This document shows positions 1 through 10,460 of a DNA stretch of 64,000 bases, in pieces. Source of the DNA: Brachypterus glaber (Eukaryota > Arthropoda > Insecta > Coleoptera > Kateretidae); assembly GCA_958510825.1 (NCBI GenBank), contig OY294046.1, positions 11,634,847-11,698,846 of the forward strand, in the 5' to 3' direction. The notes below the pieces were generated by a model. That model saw nothing but the letters and a program-made list of their open reading frames with translations. It made no database searches and was not told the origin of the DNA. The stretch's first letter is position 1, and every line of letters starts with the position of its first letter. The translations under genes and the position numbers were made by a program.

Positions 1-104
1 AGCTAATCGCGTTTGGATGTTTCCGTGATATTTCAAGATATTTCATTGGTTGCGATTAGGGCACATTTATAGAAGTTTATTTTTGTGGTTTAAGCACCAC
101 CCAT

Positions 105-245
105 AAGTTTGCATAATTAGCATAATACATAACATACGATGCCGTGATTGGCTTAATGTGCCGTTATGTGTCTTGTGCGCATGCTTATAACCTTATTTTA
201 AACTTGCATTATTTTAGGCTTGCATAGAGCCTGTAGATGACGCCT
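105..245. mobile_element. Degraded copy of the GATGCCGTGATTGGCTT MITE family
   Basis: The stretch contains the family core GATGCCGTGATTGGCTT and the flanking CATAATACATAACATA arm, then a weak opposite arm around 180-235. Better copies lie at 28574-28720 and 37835-37980. The terminal repeats are eroded and no target duplication is visible. It is non-coding. Confidence 0.6.
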
Positions 246-270
246 TATGGGAAAACTATGATTTTTGACA

Positions 271-370
271 AGGGGACGTCCATAAAATATGTCACTCCTA
301 TGGGGAAGGGGGGTTCAGAAGTTTGTGACACCTTGTGACAGATGGAGGGGGGATTCTGCAACGTGATGTC
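271..370. mobile_element. Left-end fragment of a GGGGCTGTCCAT-type MITE
   Basis: AGGGGACGTCCATAAAATAT followed by G-rich stretches and GTGACA words resembles the left end of the complete elements at 11569-12278 and 47175-47750. No matching right end follows, so this is a truncated copy. Confidence 0.5.
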
Positions 371-760
371 AAAAAAAATTCCCTGATAGGTATTTCCCTG
401 AAATTTCAAAATTTTCCTATTCCTTTTTAACTGTATATTTTTTACTTTCTCCTAAAGAGAAAGTATTATTATCTACCTAAAATTTCAAAAAAAATTGTTG
501 CATAATTTCTATAGAAATGTCAAAAAAAGTTATAAAAATTGTCTTGTTTATCGGACCGTCTTAAACCGCCAGCAGGTCTTAAACCATAGGCAAGTTTAAA
601 AAAAAAATCTGATTTTTAAGAATATATCTATATAACGTTTCCCTGGTTTTCGTTTTTTTTTCTATCTCACCCTTGATATAATATTAAAAACCAAAATTTC
701 AATGATGCAGGGTAAATACATCAAAAACTAAGGTTTTTTTCTTCGACTTAGTTATTAGTT
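371..760. other. AT-rich spacer, no gene seen
   Basis: Low-complexity A/T-rich sequence with short poly-A and poly-T runs. I see no coding region, RNA gene or clear repeat boundary. Confidence 0.6.
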
Positions 761-914
761 CATGGGCGGATTTAGGGGGTGGGGGCATGTGGGCCATGCC
801 CCCCTTGCGAGATATATTAGCATAGAAATACCTTCAAAATTGTATTTTTGGTGAAAGCGCATTTTTTTCCTTTTGGATGCCCCCCCCCCTTAAAATGAAA
901 TAAATCCGCCCCTG
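761..914. mobile_element. hAT-type MITE with 8-bp target duplication
   Basis: The element starts CATGGGCGGATTTAGGG and ends AAATCCGCCCCTG. It is flanked by identical octamers TATTAGTT at 753-760 and 915-922. An 8-bp duplication and CAG...CTG ends are typical of hAT-superfamily non-autonomous elements. A second copy in opposite orientation is at 57014-57159 with its own duplication. No coding capacity (154 bp). Confidence 0.9.
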
Positions 915-1130
915 TATTAGTTAGTGCTTATTTTACACCCTTTGCTATGACAGCAGTCAAAAAGTGACAGTCAGCTGATTTTACATATCTGCTGTTAAAA
1001 AACAAGTGAACGTCAGCATCCAGTATCGGACTGGGAAGCCTAAGGTTAGTGAGATTTCTAGCCTAGGGGGGCACCAGCTATTAATTTTTTTTTTATTTTT
1101 TTTCTTTACAAAATAAATTTTTTCAATCAA

Positions 1131-1400
1131 AATTTGGCGCCCACTTTGGGGACCTCACCAAAACAAAAAAAGCACCCTCAGAAAAAAAAAGCTTTGTCTC
1201 CTACAAAATTTGGCGCCCACCTTGGCGCCCCTACCAAAAGAAAAAAGCACTCTCCGAAAAAAATCTTTGTCCCTGAGCGCTTCTACAATATAATTTTATA
1301 ATTTGGCGCCCACCTTGGCACCCCTACCAAAAGAAAAAACCCTCCGAAAAAAAGCTTTGGCTCCCACCTTGGCGCCCTACCCAAACAAAAAAACACCCTC
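1131..1400. repeat. Degenerate tandem GGCGCC-rich repeats
   Basis: Four imperfect units share the core TTTGGCGCCCACCTTGGCGCC followed by CCTACCAAAAGAAAAAA and CTCCGAAAAAAAGCTTTG, starting near 1131, 1207, 1301 and 1355. The same family appears inverted at 5500-5775. The GC-rich cores stand out from the AT-rich background. No reading frame is maintained. Confidence 0.7.
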
Positions 1401-2129
1401 TATTATTTTGATTTTTAATTTTTTAATTTAAAATAAAAAAATATAACAAATAAAGATTGATGGGGGGGGGGGGGGGTGGTGTAAATACCCCCTCTACCTC
1501 CCCATATCTTCGCGCCTGATATGCATGTACTTCCAAAAATCGAACCCAAAGGAGTTATGGTCTCCTAAAAATGCACCATTTTTAAAGGTTCATAATAGAC
1601 ATAATAGCAATATTTGGAACTACAGGGTGGCCCATTGAAAAATTAAATAACTTTTTTGTTTCTCAATTTTTTTTATTTATTTCTTTTACAATATAGAGTA
1701 CAGGAAAAAAATCTATTTTTAAATGATTTCTAAAAGAATTTCGCCTGCGCGCCGTTGTTTTTTTTTTGTAGAAACGCGCGTAGCATAAAAAATTGACTAA
1801 ATTATTTTAACCGGTAATGGCCAAAAGTTTTAAGAATTACCCCTCCCAGAAAAAAATTACCTACGCCCCTGCCCCCAGATCCCAATCTAGGACATGCAAT
1901 CAATCAATTGCATTGATTTGTTGAATATACTACCAATTTAATAAAAAAGACTGCTGTGAACAAAATAATACTTTCCCTTATTATCATTAAAATCAAAAAC
2001 AAAAAAAATCAAAAGAAAGTTTTTCAACAATTTTGTTTTTTCAAAAAAAGTATCTTTTTGCGTAAAAGGAAAAACAAATTTAAAATATATTTTTGAAAAA
2101 AAATTTTTTACCCCATTTTACCCTTTTAC
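1401..2129. other. Repeat debris, no gene seen
   Basis: It holds a poly-G run of about 14 bases (from 1461) and a lone ACAGGGTGGCCCATTG end at about 1622 that resembles a Tc1/mariner terminal repeat without a partner. The rest is AT-rich sequence. No supported coding region. Confidence 0.5.
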
Positions 2130-2404
2130 CCCAATCCGATTTTTATCAAAAACAATCCCAGCTAAAACTTTGGATAATCATCCTGTGGTCCAAATTTAAA
2201 GTCTTTAGCCCGAAGCGTTATCGTGGCCACAAATTTCCCGGACACACAGACCGACAGACTGACAGACCGACAGACCGACAACACAATTTTTTTTACGGAA
2301 ATCATATTTTTTAGATATAAAACGTACAGAAACGTAAAAAAAGCAATAATAATTTTTAGAATTTTTTTACTAACGCAAGACTTTCCTTGGGGAAAGTAAT
2401 ACAA
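2130..2404. repeat. Dispersed repeat with (GACAGACC)n tract
   Basis: A dispersed family recognised by AAACAATCCCAG, then CCAAATTTAAAGTCTTTAG, a GACCGACAGACTGACA tract (about 2240-2282) and the end CTTTCCTTGGGGAAAGTAAT. Partial relatives are at 57930-58020 and 59590-59832, the last with the same CTTTCCTTGAGGGAAAGTAAT end. The small ORFs on both strands here are by-products of the tract. Confidence 0.65.
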
Positions 2405-2734
2405 ACTATATTACGTATTTTTCGTTTTAATTCAATTAATTTAATTTTAATTTATTTTACATACATTTTACAAATAAGAAGTAAAAATATACCATAACAT
2501 GCATTTTTCAATAAATTGTGGGGAATCTATTTGCAAAAATGTATATTAGCCTTCGCTGGTTAATCATTAAAAATATACTCCTATAGGTGGAATCTGGTGG
2601 AACCGATATTTCCCGGCCTTACGAAAAAGCGCTATTTTAACTTTTAATTTTTTAACTACCATTTTAATATTTATAGCTGCCAAATATGTATGCATATATG
2701 CATATACCATTTATGAAACGGTTTCCAATTTGTT
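2405..2734. other. AT-rich spacer, no gene seen
   Basis: No coding region or clear repeat unit. A short GTATGCATATATGCATATAC palindrome lies near 2688. Confidence 0.5.
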
Positions 2735-2947
2735 TATTCTACTTAATTAGGTAGTAGAGGGAACCACCGGCTTTAATTGACTTTTGAACCAATTTATAGG
2801 GAGTGGCCGCTTCACTTACGCCTTCGCCAAATTTCAATTATTAATTAACTTAATAAGTCAAATCGGCGCCAGTGAGAATCGAACTCACCTAGTTGGCTAG
2901 TAGGCTTGTCATGTACAGACGCGGTATACCACTACACCAATCCTCCC
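2735..2947 (-). mobile_element. tRNA-derived SINE with decayed tRNA-like head
   Basis: On the minus strand, positions 2947-2865 form a tRNA-like head. It has an A-box-like TGGTGTAGTGG, a B-box-like GAGTTCGATTC within a 5-bp T-stem (GTGAG/CTCAC), and a CCTA/TAGG variable-arm hairpin. The acceptor strands (GGGAGGA and TGGCGCC) pair poorly and the anticodon arm has only a 3-bp stem, so it is not a functional tRNA. The body ends in a conserved block on the plus strand, GTAGTAGAGGGAACCACC (from 2752), that recurs at 27094, and a CTTCGCCAAATTT word recurs at 12333. This fits a SINE with a Pol III type 2 promoter. Confidence 0.65.
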
Positions 2948-3169
2948 AATTGATAAGATACATGCCATTCTGTAATATTATATTTTTTTAAAAAAGTAAT
3001 CATCAAAAAAACAGGAAATAAAATTTTAAAATAACCTAACTTTAAAGTTCCGCCACTGGTTTTTTTTTTTCATTATTTAAAGCTGATATTTTAGGAATTA
3101 ATTTATCAGACATTAAAGAACAAATTTATGTAAAAATTAGTGCCTATTTTACATTTTAAAGTTTTAAAA

Positions 3170-3360
3170 ATCGTCCTCTGTGCGTCTATGCGTCTGTCCG
3201 ATGTCACGATTTTTGTGAACACGATAACTCAAGACGAATAATCCGATCGATTTGAAATTTTTAGGAAAAATCAAGTTCTACGAGGGGAAGATCCCTATTG
3301 TTTTTGAAAGTTATCCCCCCAAAAACAAAAAAGTTATGTGGGGTTAAATTTTTAAAAAAA
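3170..3360. repeat. Dispersed GTCTGTCC/CACGATAACTC repeat, copy 1
   Basis: GTGCGTCTATGCGTCTGTCC, then GTCACGATTTTTGTGAACAC and GATAACTCAAGACGAATAATC, ending in CCCCAAAAACAAAAAAGTTA. A second copy with a longer (GTCC)n tract is at 10195-10450. No reading frame is conserved between the copies. Confidence 0.7.
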
Positions 3361-4145
3361 TCGAAAAAATCTGAAAGAAAATTCCGATTAGCGTAACTTT
3401 TTCAGGAAAAATTACTTTTAATTTAAGGATCAATTCTACCAATTTTAAAAGTAATCCCCACAAAAACAAAAAAGTTAAACTTAAAAAAATTAATGAAATT
3501 TTTTTTTCACAAATCGACACTCCCAAGCAACAAGGTTGTAACTCAAGTTAGACCCATTTTGAGTTATACTCATAGGTAAACGCCTTGAAAAAAGACACAC
3601 ATGGTGGTACTACTCAGGTTTCTCCACAGTCCACTTTAAGCAAAAGTTTACTTAAAATCACTAAAGTAAGAAATTCTAAACTTGAATATTATCAGAAACA
3701 AACAGCAAATAAACAATAAATACTTAAACAGTTAAATAGTTAAAAAAAAAAATCGAAAAAAGCTGAAAGAAAATTCCGATTAACATAACTTTTTCAGAAA
3801 AAAATCACTCTTATTATAAGGATCAATTCTACCAAATTTTGAAAATAATCCCCACAAAAACAAAAAAGTTAAACTTAAAAAAATTAATGAAATTTTTTTT
3901 TCACAAATCGACACTCCCAAGCAACAAGGTTGTAACTCAAGTTAGACCCATTTTGAGTTATACTCATAGGTAAACGCCTTGAAAAAAGACACACATGGTG
4001 GTACTACTCAGGTTTCTCCACAGTCCACTTTAAGCAAAAGTTTACTTAAAATCACTAAAGTAAGAAATTCTAAACTTGAATATTATCAGAAACAAACAGC
4101 AAATAAACAATAAATACTTAAACAGTTAAATAGAGAATTTTATAA
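3361..4145 (+). repeat. Tandem duplication of a 393-bp segment
   Basis: Sequence 3361-3752 is repeated almost unchanged at 3753-4145, with a period of 392-394 bp. Each unit holds the tail of the CACGATAACTC repeat followed by the left part of the MITE at 3909-4289. The duplication therefore postdates the MITE insertion. Only the second unit continues into a complete MITE. Confidence 0.85.
3515..3741 (+). mobile_element. Truncated left part of the CGACAC MITE
   Basis: Starts CGACACTCCCAAGCAACAAG exactly like the complete element at 3909 and stops at the duplication boundary. It is the upstream half-copy made by the 393-bp tandem duplication. Confidence 0.8.
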
Positions 4146-4289
4146 GCTTTCCAATGATGTACCACATGACTTCCTTTTCCACTTCAATCATTTACCCACC
4201 CTTAAATAACAAAAAAAAATATTTTAGAAATTTATCTGTCGTGAAAAATGACAATATATGAGTTACGGCTTTGTTGCTTGGGGGTATCG
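3909..4289. mobile_element. MITE with ~30-bp TIR and 4-bp AAAT target duplication
   Basis: The left end CGACACTCCCAAGCAACAAG and the right end TTGTTGCTTGGGGGTATCG are inverted repeats that extend to GTAACTC/GAGTTAC. AAAT occurs on both sides (3905-3908 and 4290-4293). The second copy at 45152-45531 is flanked by ATAT on both sides, so the 4-bp length is repeatable. Length is 381 bp, non-coding. I do not assign a superfamily. Confidence 0.85.
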
Positions 4290-4552
4290 AAATAGAAAAT
4301 AAAGAAAAAATTTTTTTAATTTTTTAAGAACTTAAACAACTTAACAACTACTTAAACAAGTTTTTCTTTTTGAATTTTTTTAATTCTTTTTTTTCAATAT
4401 TTTTTTGTTAAAAAAAAAGATCTTAGTTTAACAAAAAAATTTTGTTGACAAGAATTTTCAAGTATTTGGGAAAATGCAATACACCATTTACTGTGAATAG
4501 TATATAAGGGAATGCGTCGCATAACATATCTTCACAGCTTGTTATCATATTA

Positions 4553-4820
<268 letters not shown>

Positions 4821-4821
4821 C

Positions 4822-5149
4822 GTATTATACGCGTTTCCATGCTGGTAAAGATTATAATAATAATTATTATTATTCAAATCATAGTTATTTATTTCAAATT
4901 AAGTTTTTTTAAATGATTTTTACAAAAGTTTCCATCAGAGATAAGTAAAAAAAAATAAATTAGCGGTTTTATTTTAAATTTTAAACTAAAACCACTTCCC
5001 TTTAAATAACTCACAATTAAATTATTTTAACCATTTAAAAAGTTAATAAATTTTAAATAATTAAAATTTGAACCAACAAGTTCCCAGTAAAAAAAAATAA
5101 AATATCAGTTTTATTTATTTTTTTTAATTATAAATCACTCTCCTTTATA
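4822..5149. other. AT-rich spacer, no gene seen
   Basis: AT-rich flank of the microsatellite. The phrase CCACTTCCCTTTAAATAACTC and short TTTTAAAT words repeat weakly. Nothing coding. Confidence 0.5.
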
Positions 5150-5330
5150 AGACAAGCCATGAAGATATGTAATGCTTTGCGTCCCATTTTAAGCTCTCCA
5201 CAGTGAATAGTATATTGCGTTTCTCTGAGCTTGGCAAAATATGACATTGAGCTGTCATTTTGACAGAGTCGATTGGTCTTCTTGTAAAGAGCACCCATGT
5301 CAAATTTCATACTTCTAGGTCGAGGTGTTT
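5150..5330. repeat. Dispersed repeat shared with 37995-38110
   Basis: GAAGATATGTAATGCTTT, a CTCTCCACAGTGAATAGT segment and TGCGTTTCTCT recur in order at about 37998-38060 with substitutions. The 60-aa minus-strand ORF here has no recognisable domain and I regard it as fortuitous. Confidence 0.5.
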
Positions 5331-5499
5331 AAAAGATACCGAAATATACATTGAACTACTATTTTGACTTTTTAGTGTCCATTTTTTTTCGGGAAGGAGT
5401 ACATTTTGGTTTTTCTAAATCTCGAACTCCATACATTCAGAAAACATCACTTTGATAGAAATACGGATACCAATTTTGAAAAAATACATTCTTAAACCA

Positions 5500-5775
5500 G
5501 GGCCGTAACTAGGGGGGACAGGGGGGCTAAGCCAAGTTTGGTAGAAACCGTCAGGGACAAAGCTTTTTTTCATGAAGTTATTTTTTTCGGCGGCCAATTT
5601 TTTTTTATAGGGGCGACAAGTTTTGGTTGAATCTGTCAGGGACAAAGCTATTTTTTTCTTGAAGGTAATTTTTGGGGCGCCACTTTTTTTATAGGGGCGC
5701 CAAGTTTAGTAGTTTAGTAGAAACCTTCGGGGACAAGGTATTTATTTTTTTGGGCGCCCTTTAAGGGAGTTACGA
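5500..5775. repeat. Inverted copy of the GGCGCC-rich tandem repeat family
   Basis: Repeated GTCAGGGACAAAGCTTTTTT and GGGGCGCCAAGTTT units (about 5545, 5630 and 5690) are reverse-complement relatives of the units at 1131-1400. Confidence 0.6.
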
Positions 5776-5893
5776 CCCTAAGGCCCTAATAGGGCTCATT
5801 TCAGGACCAACCTTTATAGGAACTTTTTTTCATATTTTTGGACCTTGAATCTCCACTTAAAATTTTGTAACTTATTTCTGAATCACCCTGGTA
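5765..5893. mobile_element. End fragment of the AGGGTTATTCAGAAATAAG TIR family
   Basis: AGGGCTCATTTCAGGACC, then CAACCTTTATAGGAAC and CTTATTTCTGAATCACCCT match the right terminal region of the element at 15173-15911. Only one end is present. Confidence 0.65.
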
Positions 5894-5894
5894 A

Positions 5895-6180
5895 GGAAAA
5901 TAAAAAAGCCGAAACGTTGGTGAATCAAAAGCCATTTTTGATTTTAATACAGATCGGATCTGATCCTACGATACCGAATTTATAATAAAAATCTATAAAT
6001 ATCTGTGCTTTTCCCCTAAATTCCTGATGATGATGAAGAGCCGAAACGCGGGCGACTTAAATACCTTTTTTAAACTTAATATGAACCTTATGATACTGAA
6101 TTCATAATATAAATGTATAGATTTCTTTAATTTTCTGTTTAATTCCTGATGATAACTATCAATATTATTAAAACATGGTA
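5895..6180 (+). repeat. Tandem ~125-bp units with CTGATGA...GAAACG cores
   Basis: Two related units can be aligned: ATACCGAATTTATAATAAAA...TTCCTGATGATG and ATACTGAATTCATAATATAA...TTCCTGATGATA. One unit continues into GAAGAGCCGAAACGCGGG. CTGATGA and GAAAC spaced like this resemble the core of hammerhead ribozymes found in Penelope-like elements and other repeats. The stems are weak, so this is a suggestion only. Confidence 0.4.
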
Positions 6181-6426
6181 TTTTTATATTACCTAGGTAA
6201 CATAGCTATGTTACTCGCCACATCAAGACGAATCTTTTGACGCCTAGATCGTTAAAATCGACGTAGTAGTTTAGGCTCTAAGGGGGAACATCCAAACGTG
6301 CGTACATACATAAAAATAAACACGTTAAAAACATTAACCTCCTTACGCCCCTGATAACACACTTCATCCTAAGAAGGTTTTTTAATCGTTCCCTTGAAAA
6401 GATTCTTAGCATAATGATGTAAACAT
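6181..6426. repeat. Dispersed repeat; CACTTCATCCTAAGAAGG block shared with 12968
   Basis: The block CACTTCATCCTAAGAAGG with TTTTTTAATCGTTC (about 6360-6395) recurs at 12968-13005. Upstream is unassigned sequence. Confidence 0.5.
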
Positions 6427-6660
6427 GCCGAGGGGTGTCTCACCTTAGACAATACATGTACGCTTTGACTGACATTACTTCGACATTACCTGACATTACG
6501 TGACATTACTTGACATTACTTGACATTACTTGACATTACTTGACATTACATGACATTACTTGACATTATTCGACATTACTCGACAGTACAGACATTATCT
6601 CCTAATACGCATGTGCGTAGACATTACTTACTATTTACGCTTGCGCGTAGACATTACATG
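6427..6660 (+). mobile_element. Half MITE with TGACATTACT minisatellite
   Basis: Starts GAGGGGTGTCTCACCTTAGA followed by GACAATACATGTACGC and about thirteen 10-bp TGACATTACT units (about 6470-6600). The complete relative is at 8178-8429. The right terminal repeat is missing here. Confidence 0.75.
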
Positions 6661-6777
6661 TGTAAAAATATCGCGCGATAATATTATATTGAGTGCATAG
6701 TGGAGAATGTGTAGTGTAGTTCTTACATCGTAAAATTCGTAATACTAAGACAAGAATAACTATTTAAGGGGTGTTTC

Positions 6778-7255
6778 TACCTTCAAATTTTAAATATAAT
6801 TGTTTTTCTATAAATTGTTTTTTTATAGAAAGAAAAAAGGTATAATTGTGAAATTTTGTAGGTATGTTTATTTATATTCAACGAATACAATTTTTTTTTT
6901 AATTTTTAAAGTGCCATTTATTGGCCATAAAAATTTTTTGAAAAAAAGAACAAAAAACGTCCGCCATTTTTTTATTTTTTGGCCAAAACATTTTCTTCTA
7001 GTACGGGCTATAGCGACTTCGATACTGAATAATATTCTGTTTTGTTGTTTTATTCAGTCGATACAAACGGCTGAAATCATGGCGACAACCGTTTTTTGAT
7101 CTTTTTTTCAACAAAATTTTATGACCAAAAAACGGCATTTTAATTTTGTTGTTGTATTCTTTGAATATAAACATACCTACACAATTCCACAATGATATCT
7201 TTTTTCTTTCTATATAAAAAAGATTATTTTTAAAATTTGAAGGTAGAAAGACCCC
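6778..7255. mobile_element. Foldback element with ~190-bp arms flanked by TTAA
   Basis: The left arm begins GGGGTGTTTCTACCTTCAAA and the right arm ends TTTGAAGGTAGAAAGACCCC. Both arms align for about 190 bp around a short central region. TTAA occurs on both sides (6774-6777 and 7256-7259), the target used by piggyBac elements. However, the ends start GGGG rather than CCC, so the class is uncertain. The 99-aa and 64-aa ORFs inside are opposite strands of the palindrome, not genes. Confidence 0.8.
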
Positions 7256-7380
7256 TTAAATTAATTTCTTATATGTATCAGCAAGAATTCTTGTTAACAT
7301 ATAATAATTATAACTATTATAATTAATTACAGGTGGTGTAATCTGCTATCTCCCTCTAACTGTGATCAGATTTTTCTGTA

Positions 7381-7435
7381 TCCTGCAGTGTTGCCGATTA
7401 GCGGATAATTATTCACCAATCGGCAATACTGCAGG
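7381..7435. repeat. Hairpin with 19-bp stem
   Basis: TCCTGCAGTGTTGCCGATT and AATCGGCAATACTGCAGGA are inverted with one mismatch around a 17-base loop. It may be the core of a small TIR element. No flanking duplication seen. Confidence 0.7.
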
Positions 7436-7839
7436 ATTATAATAGTCTAATTTGAGGAATTTATTATGAGTCAGCGGATTTTTAGCGGATCTTCATTTTT
7501 TTCGGACATATTAAGGGTAGTTTCTAAGTAGCGGACATTTTTTCGGACCTCTTAAGAAAAACGACGTTTTTTGGAAAAAAGCTGTTTTTACAATAAAATA
7601 ACCGAAATATCTCTATTATTGTTTTATTTATAGTCCTAATTTATTACTTTATATTTTAAATCACAGCATACTAAAGTATACCGCAAACTAACAAACAATA
7701 ATTATTATAATAATACTAGTTTACGAATCTCAACTTTTTTTAATCCCAAGTTTATATACGCATTTTCTTAAATAATTTTTGATGCGGAATCCAAATCCGT
7801 CAAGAAAAAAAATCGTTGTACAGTTTTTGAGATAATCCA
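7436..7839. other. AT-rich spacer, no gene seen
   Basis: It contains the words TTTAGCGGATC and TAGCGGACATTTTTTCGGAC, which hint at a decayed repeat related to the AGCGGATAA loop of the preceding hairpin. No coding region. Confidence 0.45.
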
Positions 7840-8172
7840 CCCCAAAGTTTTTATAAGGGAAGACTATAGAAATCATATATATTCGTTTAATATTTATAAA
7901 AATTAGTATGAGGAAAAAAAAGTCTTTGTTTTTTTTATGTTTGTTCCCGCATAACTTTTTTTATATTAAATTCATTTCCAGCGAGACCAAAAAAAACCCC
8001 ATGTTCTAATTTTCAAAAAATATAAATATGGTAGGTTCCAGGGGATGGAAGACAGAACTTCTAAAATACTAAATTGGTTTTTAGTGACTCTAATAACCTC
8101 CTCATACTAATTTTTATAAATATTAAACGAAAATATATGATTTCTCTAACTTTCCCTTATAAAACTTTAGGG
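7840..8172. mobile_element. TIR element with ~74-bp inverted termini
   Basis: CCCCAAAGTTTTTATAAGGG...AAAATTAGTATGAGG at 7840-7915 is inverted at 8098-8172 (CCTCATACTAATTTTTATAA...ACTTTAGGG). The interior has no coding region. No target duplication was identified. Confidence 0.75.
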
Positions 8173-8177
8173 TCGAT

Positions 8178-8429
8178 CGAGGGGTGTTTCACCTTAGACA
8201 ATACATGTACGCTTTGGCTGACATTACTTCGACATTACCTGACATTACTCGAAATCACTTGACATTACTCGACATTACTTGACATTACGTGACATTACTT
8301 GACATTACTTGACATTACGTGACATTACTTGACATTACTTGACATTACTCGACATTACTTGACATTACTGACATTATTTGGCATTTTTGACAATACATGT
8401 ACAAAATTTTGGAGGTGAAACACCCCTCG
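8178..8429. mobile_element. MITE built around a TGACATTACT minisatellite
   Basis: Terminal inverted repeats CGAGGGGTGTTTCACCT and AGGTGAAACACCCCTCG, plus inner inverted GACAATACATGTAC words, enclose about 17 copies of the 10-bp unit TGACATTACT (8213-8385). The half copy at 6427 shares the same arrangement. The ends begin CGAGGGG like the elements at 30179, 49055 and 55759. Confidence 0.8.
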
Positions 8430-8431
8430 AA

Positions 8432-9450
8432 ACATGCTAAGCGTGTTCGAGCATGTTCTTAAAAGGTGCACTGCTGTAGTAGCATAAGGTTCTACTCTAA
8501 ACATTCTTAGCATGATTAGAGTATTTTACTAAGAATATTACCAATACATATTCTTAAAATGGGGATATTTTTAGAATTATGCTATAGTGCACAAGTTAAG
8601 CATGATTAGAGTATTTTGCTAAGAATATTCTTAAAATATTCTAATGGGAATGTTTTTAGAATAGTAATATGGCGTCTATATTATTTTAATTTTATTAGGT
8701 TAGAATTACAAATATTCTTGTTTTAAATAACATAACAAGTTTTACCCTTAAGTAGTAGAAATGGATGTATTTTTAGACATAAAGTGATTATTATATAGTT
8801 TTAGATAAAAAATTAAAATTATTATGTTTTAAAATGATAATTATTTGCTATTTTTTCCCCTAAACATTGGATTTTTGTGTGATGATTTTTTGTCTGGTAG
8901 AAAGTTTGCTTTCACCGTAAAACTACATATCGCATATAAATATTACCTGATAGATGCTATATCTAAAGATATTTATATACTTTAATTATTAGGTTTACCT
9001 AAAAGACGTAAAAATTTTCGCCATGTCCAAATTTATGATATCACTCCATAAAAAGGACCGAGTATTATAAAATATAATTGAAAGAAAGAGAAAACTACAT
9101 TAATGTAGAATTCTGAAACGCCTACCTACTTTGTTTGCGCATGCGCAATATTCAATATTATTACTTAAATGCATCAAATAAGAATATTTTAAGAAGCATG
9201 CTAAGAATATTCTTAAAAATACCTTTGCACACTTCTAAGAACATTCTTAACATGCTTCTTAAAACTTTTTTTTTTGATGCAGTGGCTTATAAGAAGCTTC
9301 TTAGGAACTCTCAGCACGATTAAAACGGTATCCTTTGCATTTCTTTAATCGTTCTTAAAATATCTTGAGCAAAATAGACATGCTTCTAAGAAGCATGCTG
9401 TTCTTCCGGCTATTTATTTTAAGAATATTCTTAGAAGATTTTTGTGCTAT
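8432..9450. repeat. Region rich in AAGAATATTCTT palindromes, with a 110-bp hairpin
   Basis: Palindromic words TAAGAATATTCTTA and GCATGCTAAGAATATTC recur at 8540-8660 and 9180-9430. Within it, 9171-9280 forms an inverted repeat from GCATCAAATAAGAATATT to a TTTTTTTTTTGATGC end. Sequence 8665-9130 is plain AT-rich DNA. No coding region seen. Confidence 0.55.
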
Positions 9451-10194
9451 CAGGGGCGTTGCTAAAGTCGAGTAAAGTAAGTCGTAGTATCTCGCAATGT
9501 CTAGCAATATTACTGCTGCTTCAGGACTACTTACGGAAAAGCAGGATAATCAATACTGTTGTCGAAAACCTCCACGAGGTGGCACTGAAAAGGGTAATTC
9601 CGCACGTTTGACGTTAACAGAAAAATATACAACCCCGCCCGCTAAAAAATAAAATATTTCAGAACAAAATTTAGTGAAATTTGAGCAAATTACGGTTAAT
9701 TTCATGAACTGTTAGTGCTAAGTTCGCGTTAAGTTATAAGTTTTGTGGGTGAATGAATCACTGGATATTGATTAGGTTTATTTAGGGGTGAGTTATGAAT
9801 GTTTTTATTTAACAACATATTTAGTTCGTTTCATTTATTTTCCATTAGTTTACAACTTTTTAAATAAAAAATGCATACTTAGTAATTATTAAGAGAAATA
9901 ACTTTTAATGGGATTTTACCAATTAATGATAAGTTAAACCATACCTGTTGTTAAATATATTGATTTGCAATTAACTATTTTTAGAATGAAAAATTTTTAG
10001 CTTAAGAATATTTTATGTTTTATCTGAAAGCTTTTAGCCAGCAAGGAATTCTATTTATGTTATTGTATTATTCACAGCGCCTGCGCTAGAATAATATTAT
10101 ACGGTAGTTTCGAATTTTCAAAACATTTTAAAAATCGTCCTAGACAAAAAATCCTTGGATATATATAAATTTGTTTCATGAAAAAATGAGAAAC
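9451..10194. other. Spacer, no gene seen
   Basis: CAGGGGCGTTGCTAAAGTCG at about 9452 looks like a single hAT-type end. The remainder is AT-rich with no supported feature. Confidence 0.45.
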
Positions 10195-10460
10195 TTTTTT
10201 TTCAATGTCCGTCCGTCTGTCCGTCCGTCTGTCCGTTCGTCCGTCAGGTGTCACGATTTTTAGGAACACGATAACTCAAGAACGAATAATCCGATTGAAA
10301 TTTTCAGAAAAAATTAAGTTCTACGATGGGAAGACCCTTATTGTTTTTGAAAGTAATCCCCCAAAAACAAAAAAGGTAAGGGGGAGTTAAACTTTTAAAA
10401 AAATTTAAAAAAATCTGAAAGAAAATTCCGATTAACGTAATTTTTTCAGGAAAAAAGTAT
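10195..10460. repeat. Dispersed GTCTGTCC/CACGATAACTC repeat, copy 2
   Basis: A (GTCC/GTCT)n tract at 10206-10247 is followed by GTCACGATTTTTAGGAACAC, GATAACTCAAGAACG and GAAAGAAAATTCCGATTAAC, matching 3170-3410 in order. Confidence 0.75.

Noticed and set aside
2865..2947. Functional tRNA gene on the minus strand
   Set aside because: A and B boxes are good, but the acceptor strands do not pair and the anticodon stem is only 3 bp.
6800..7192. 99-aa plus-strand and 64-aa minus-strand ORFs with similar protein sequence
   Set aside because: They are the two arms of the TTAA foldback read in opposite directions.
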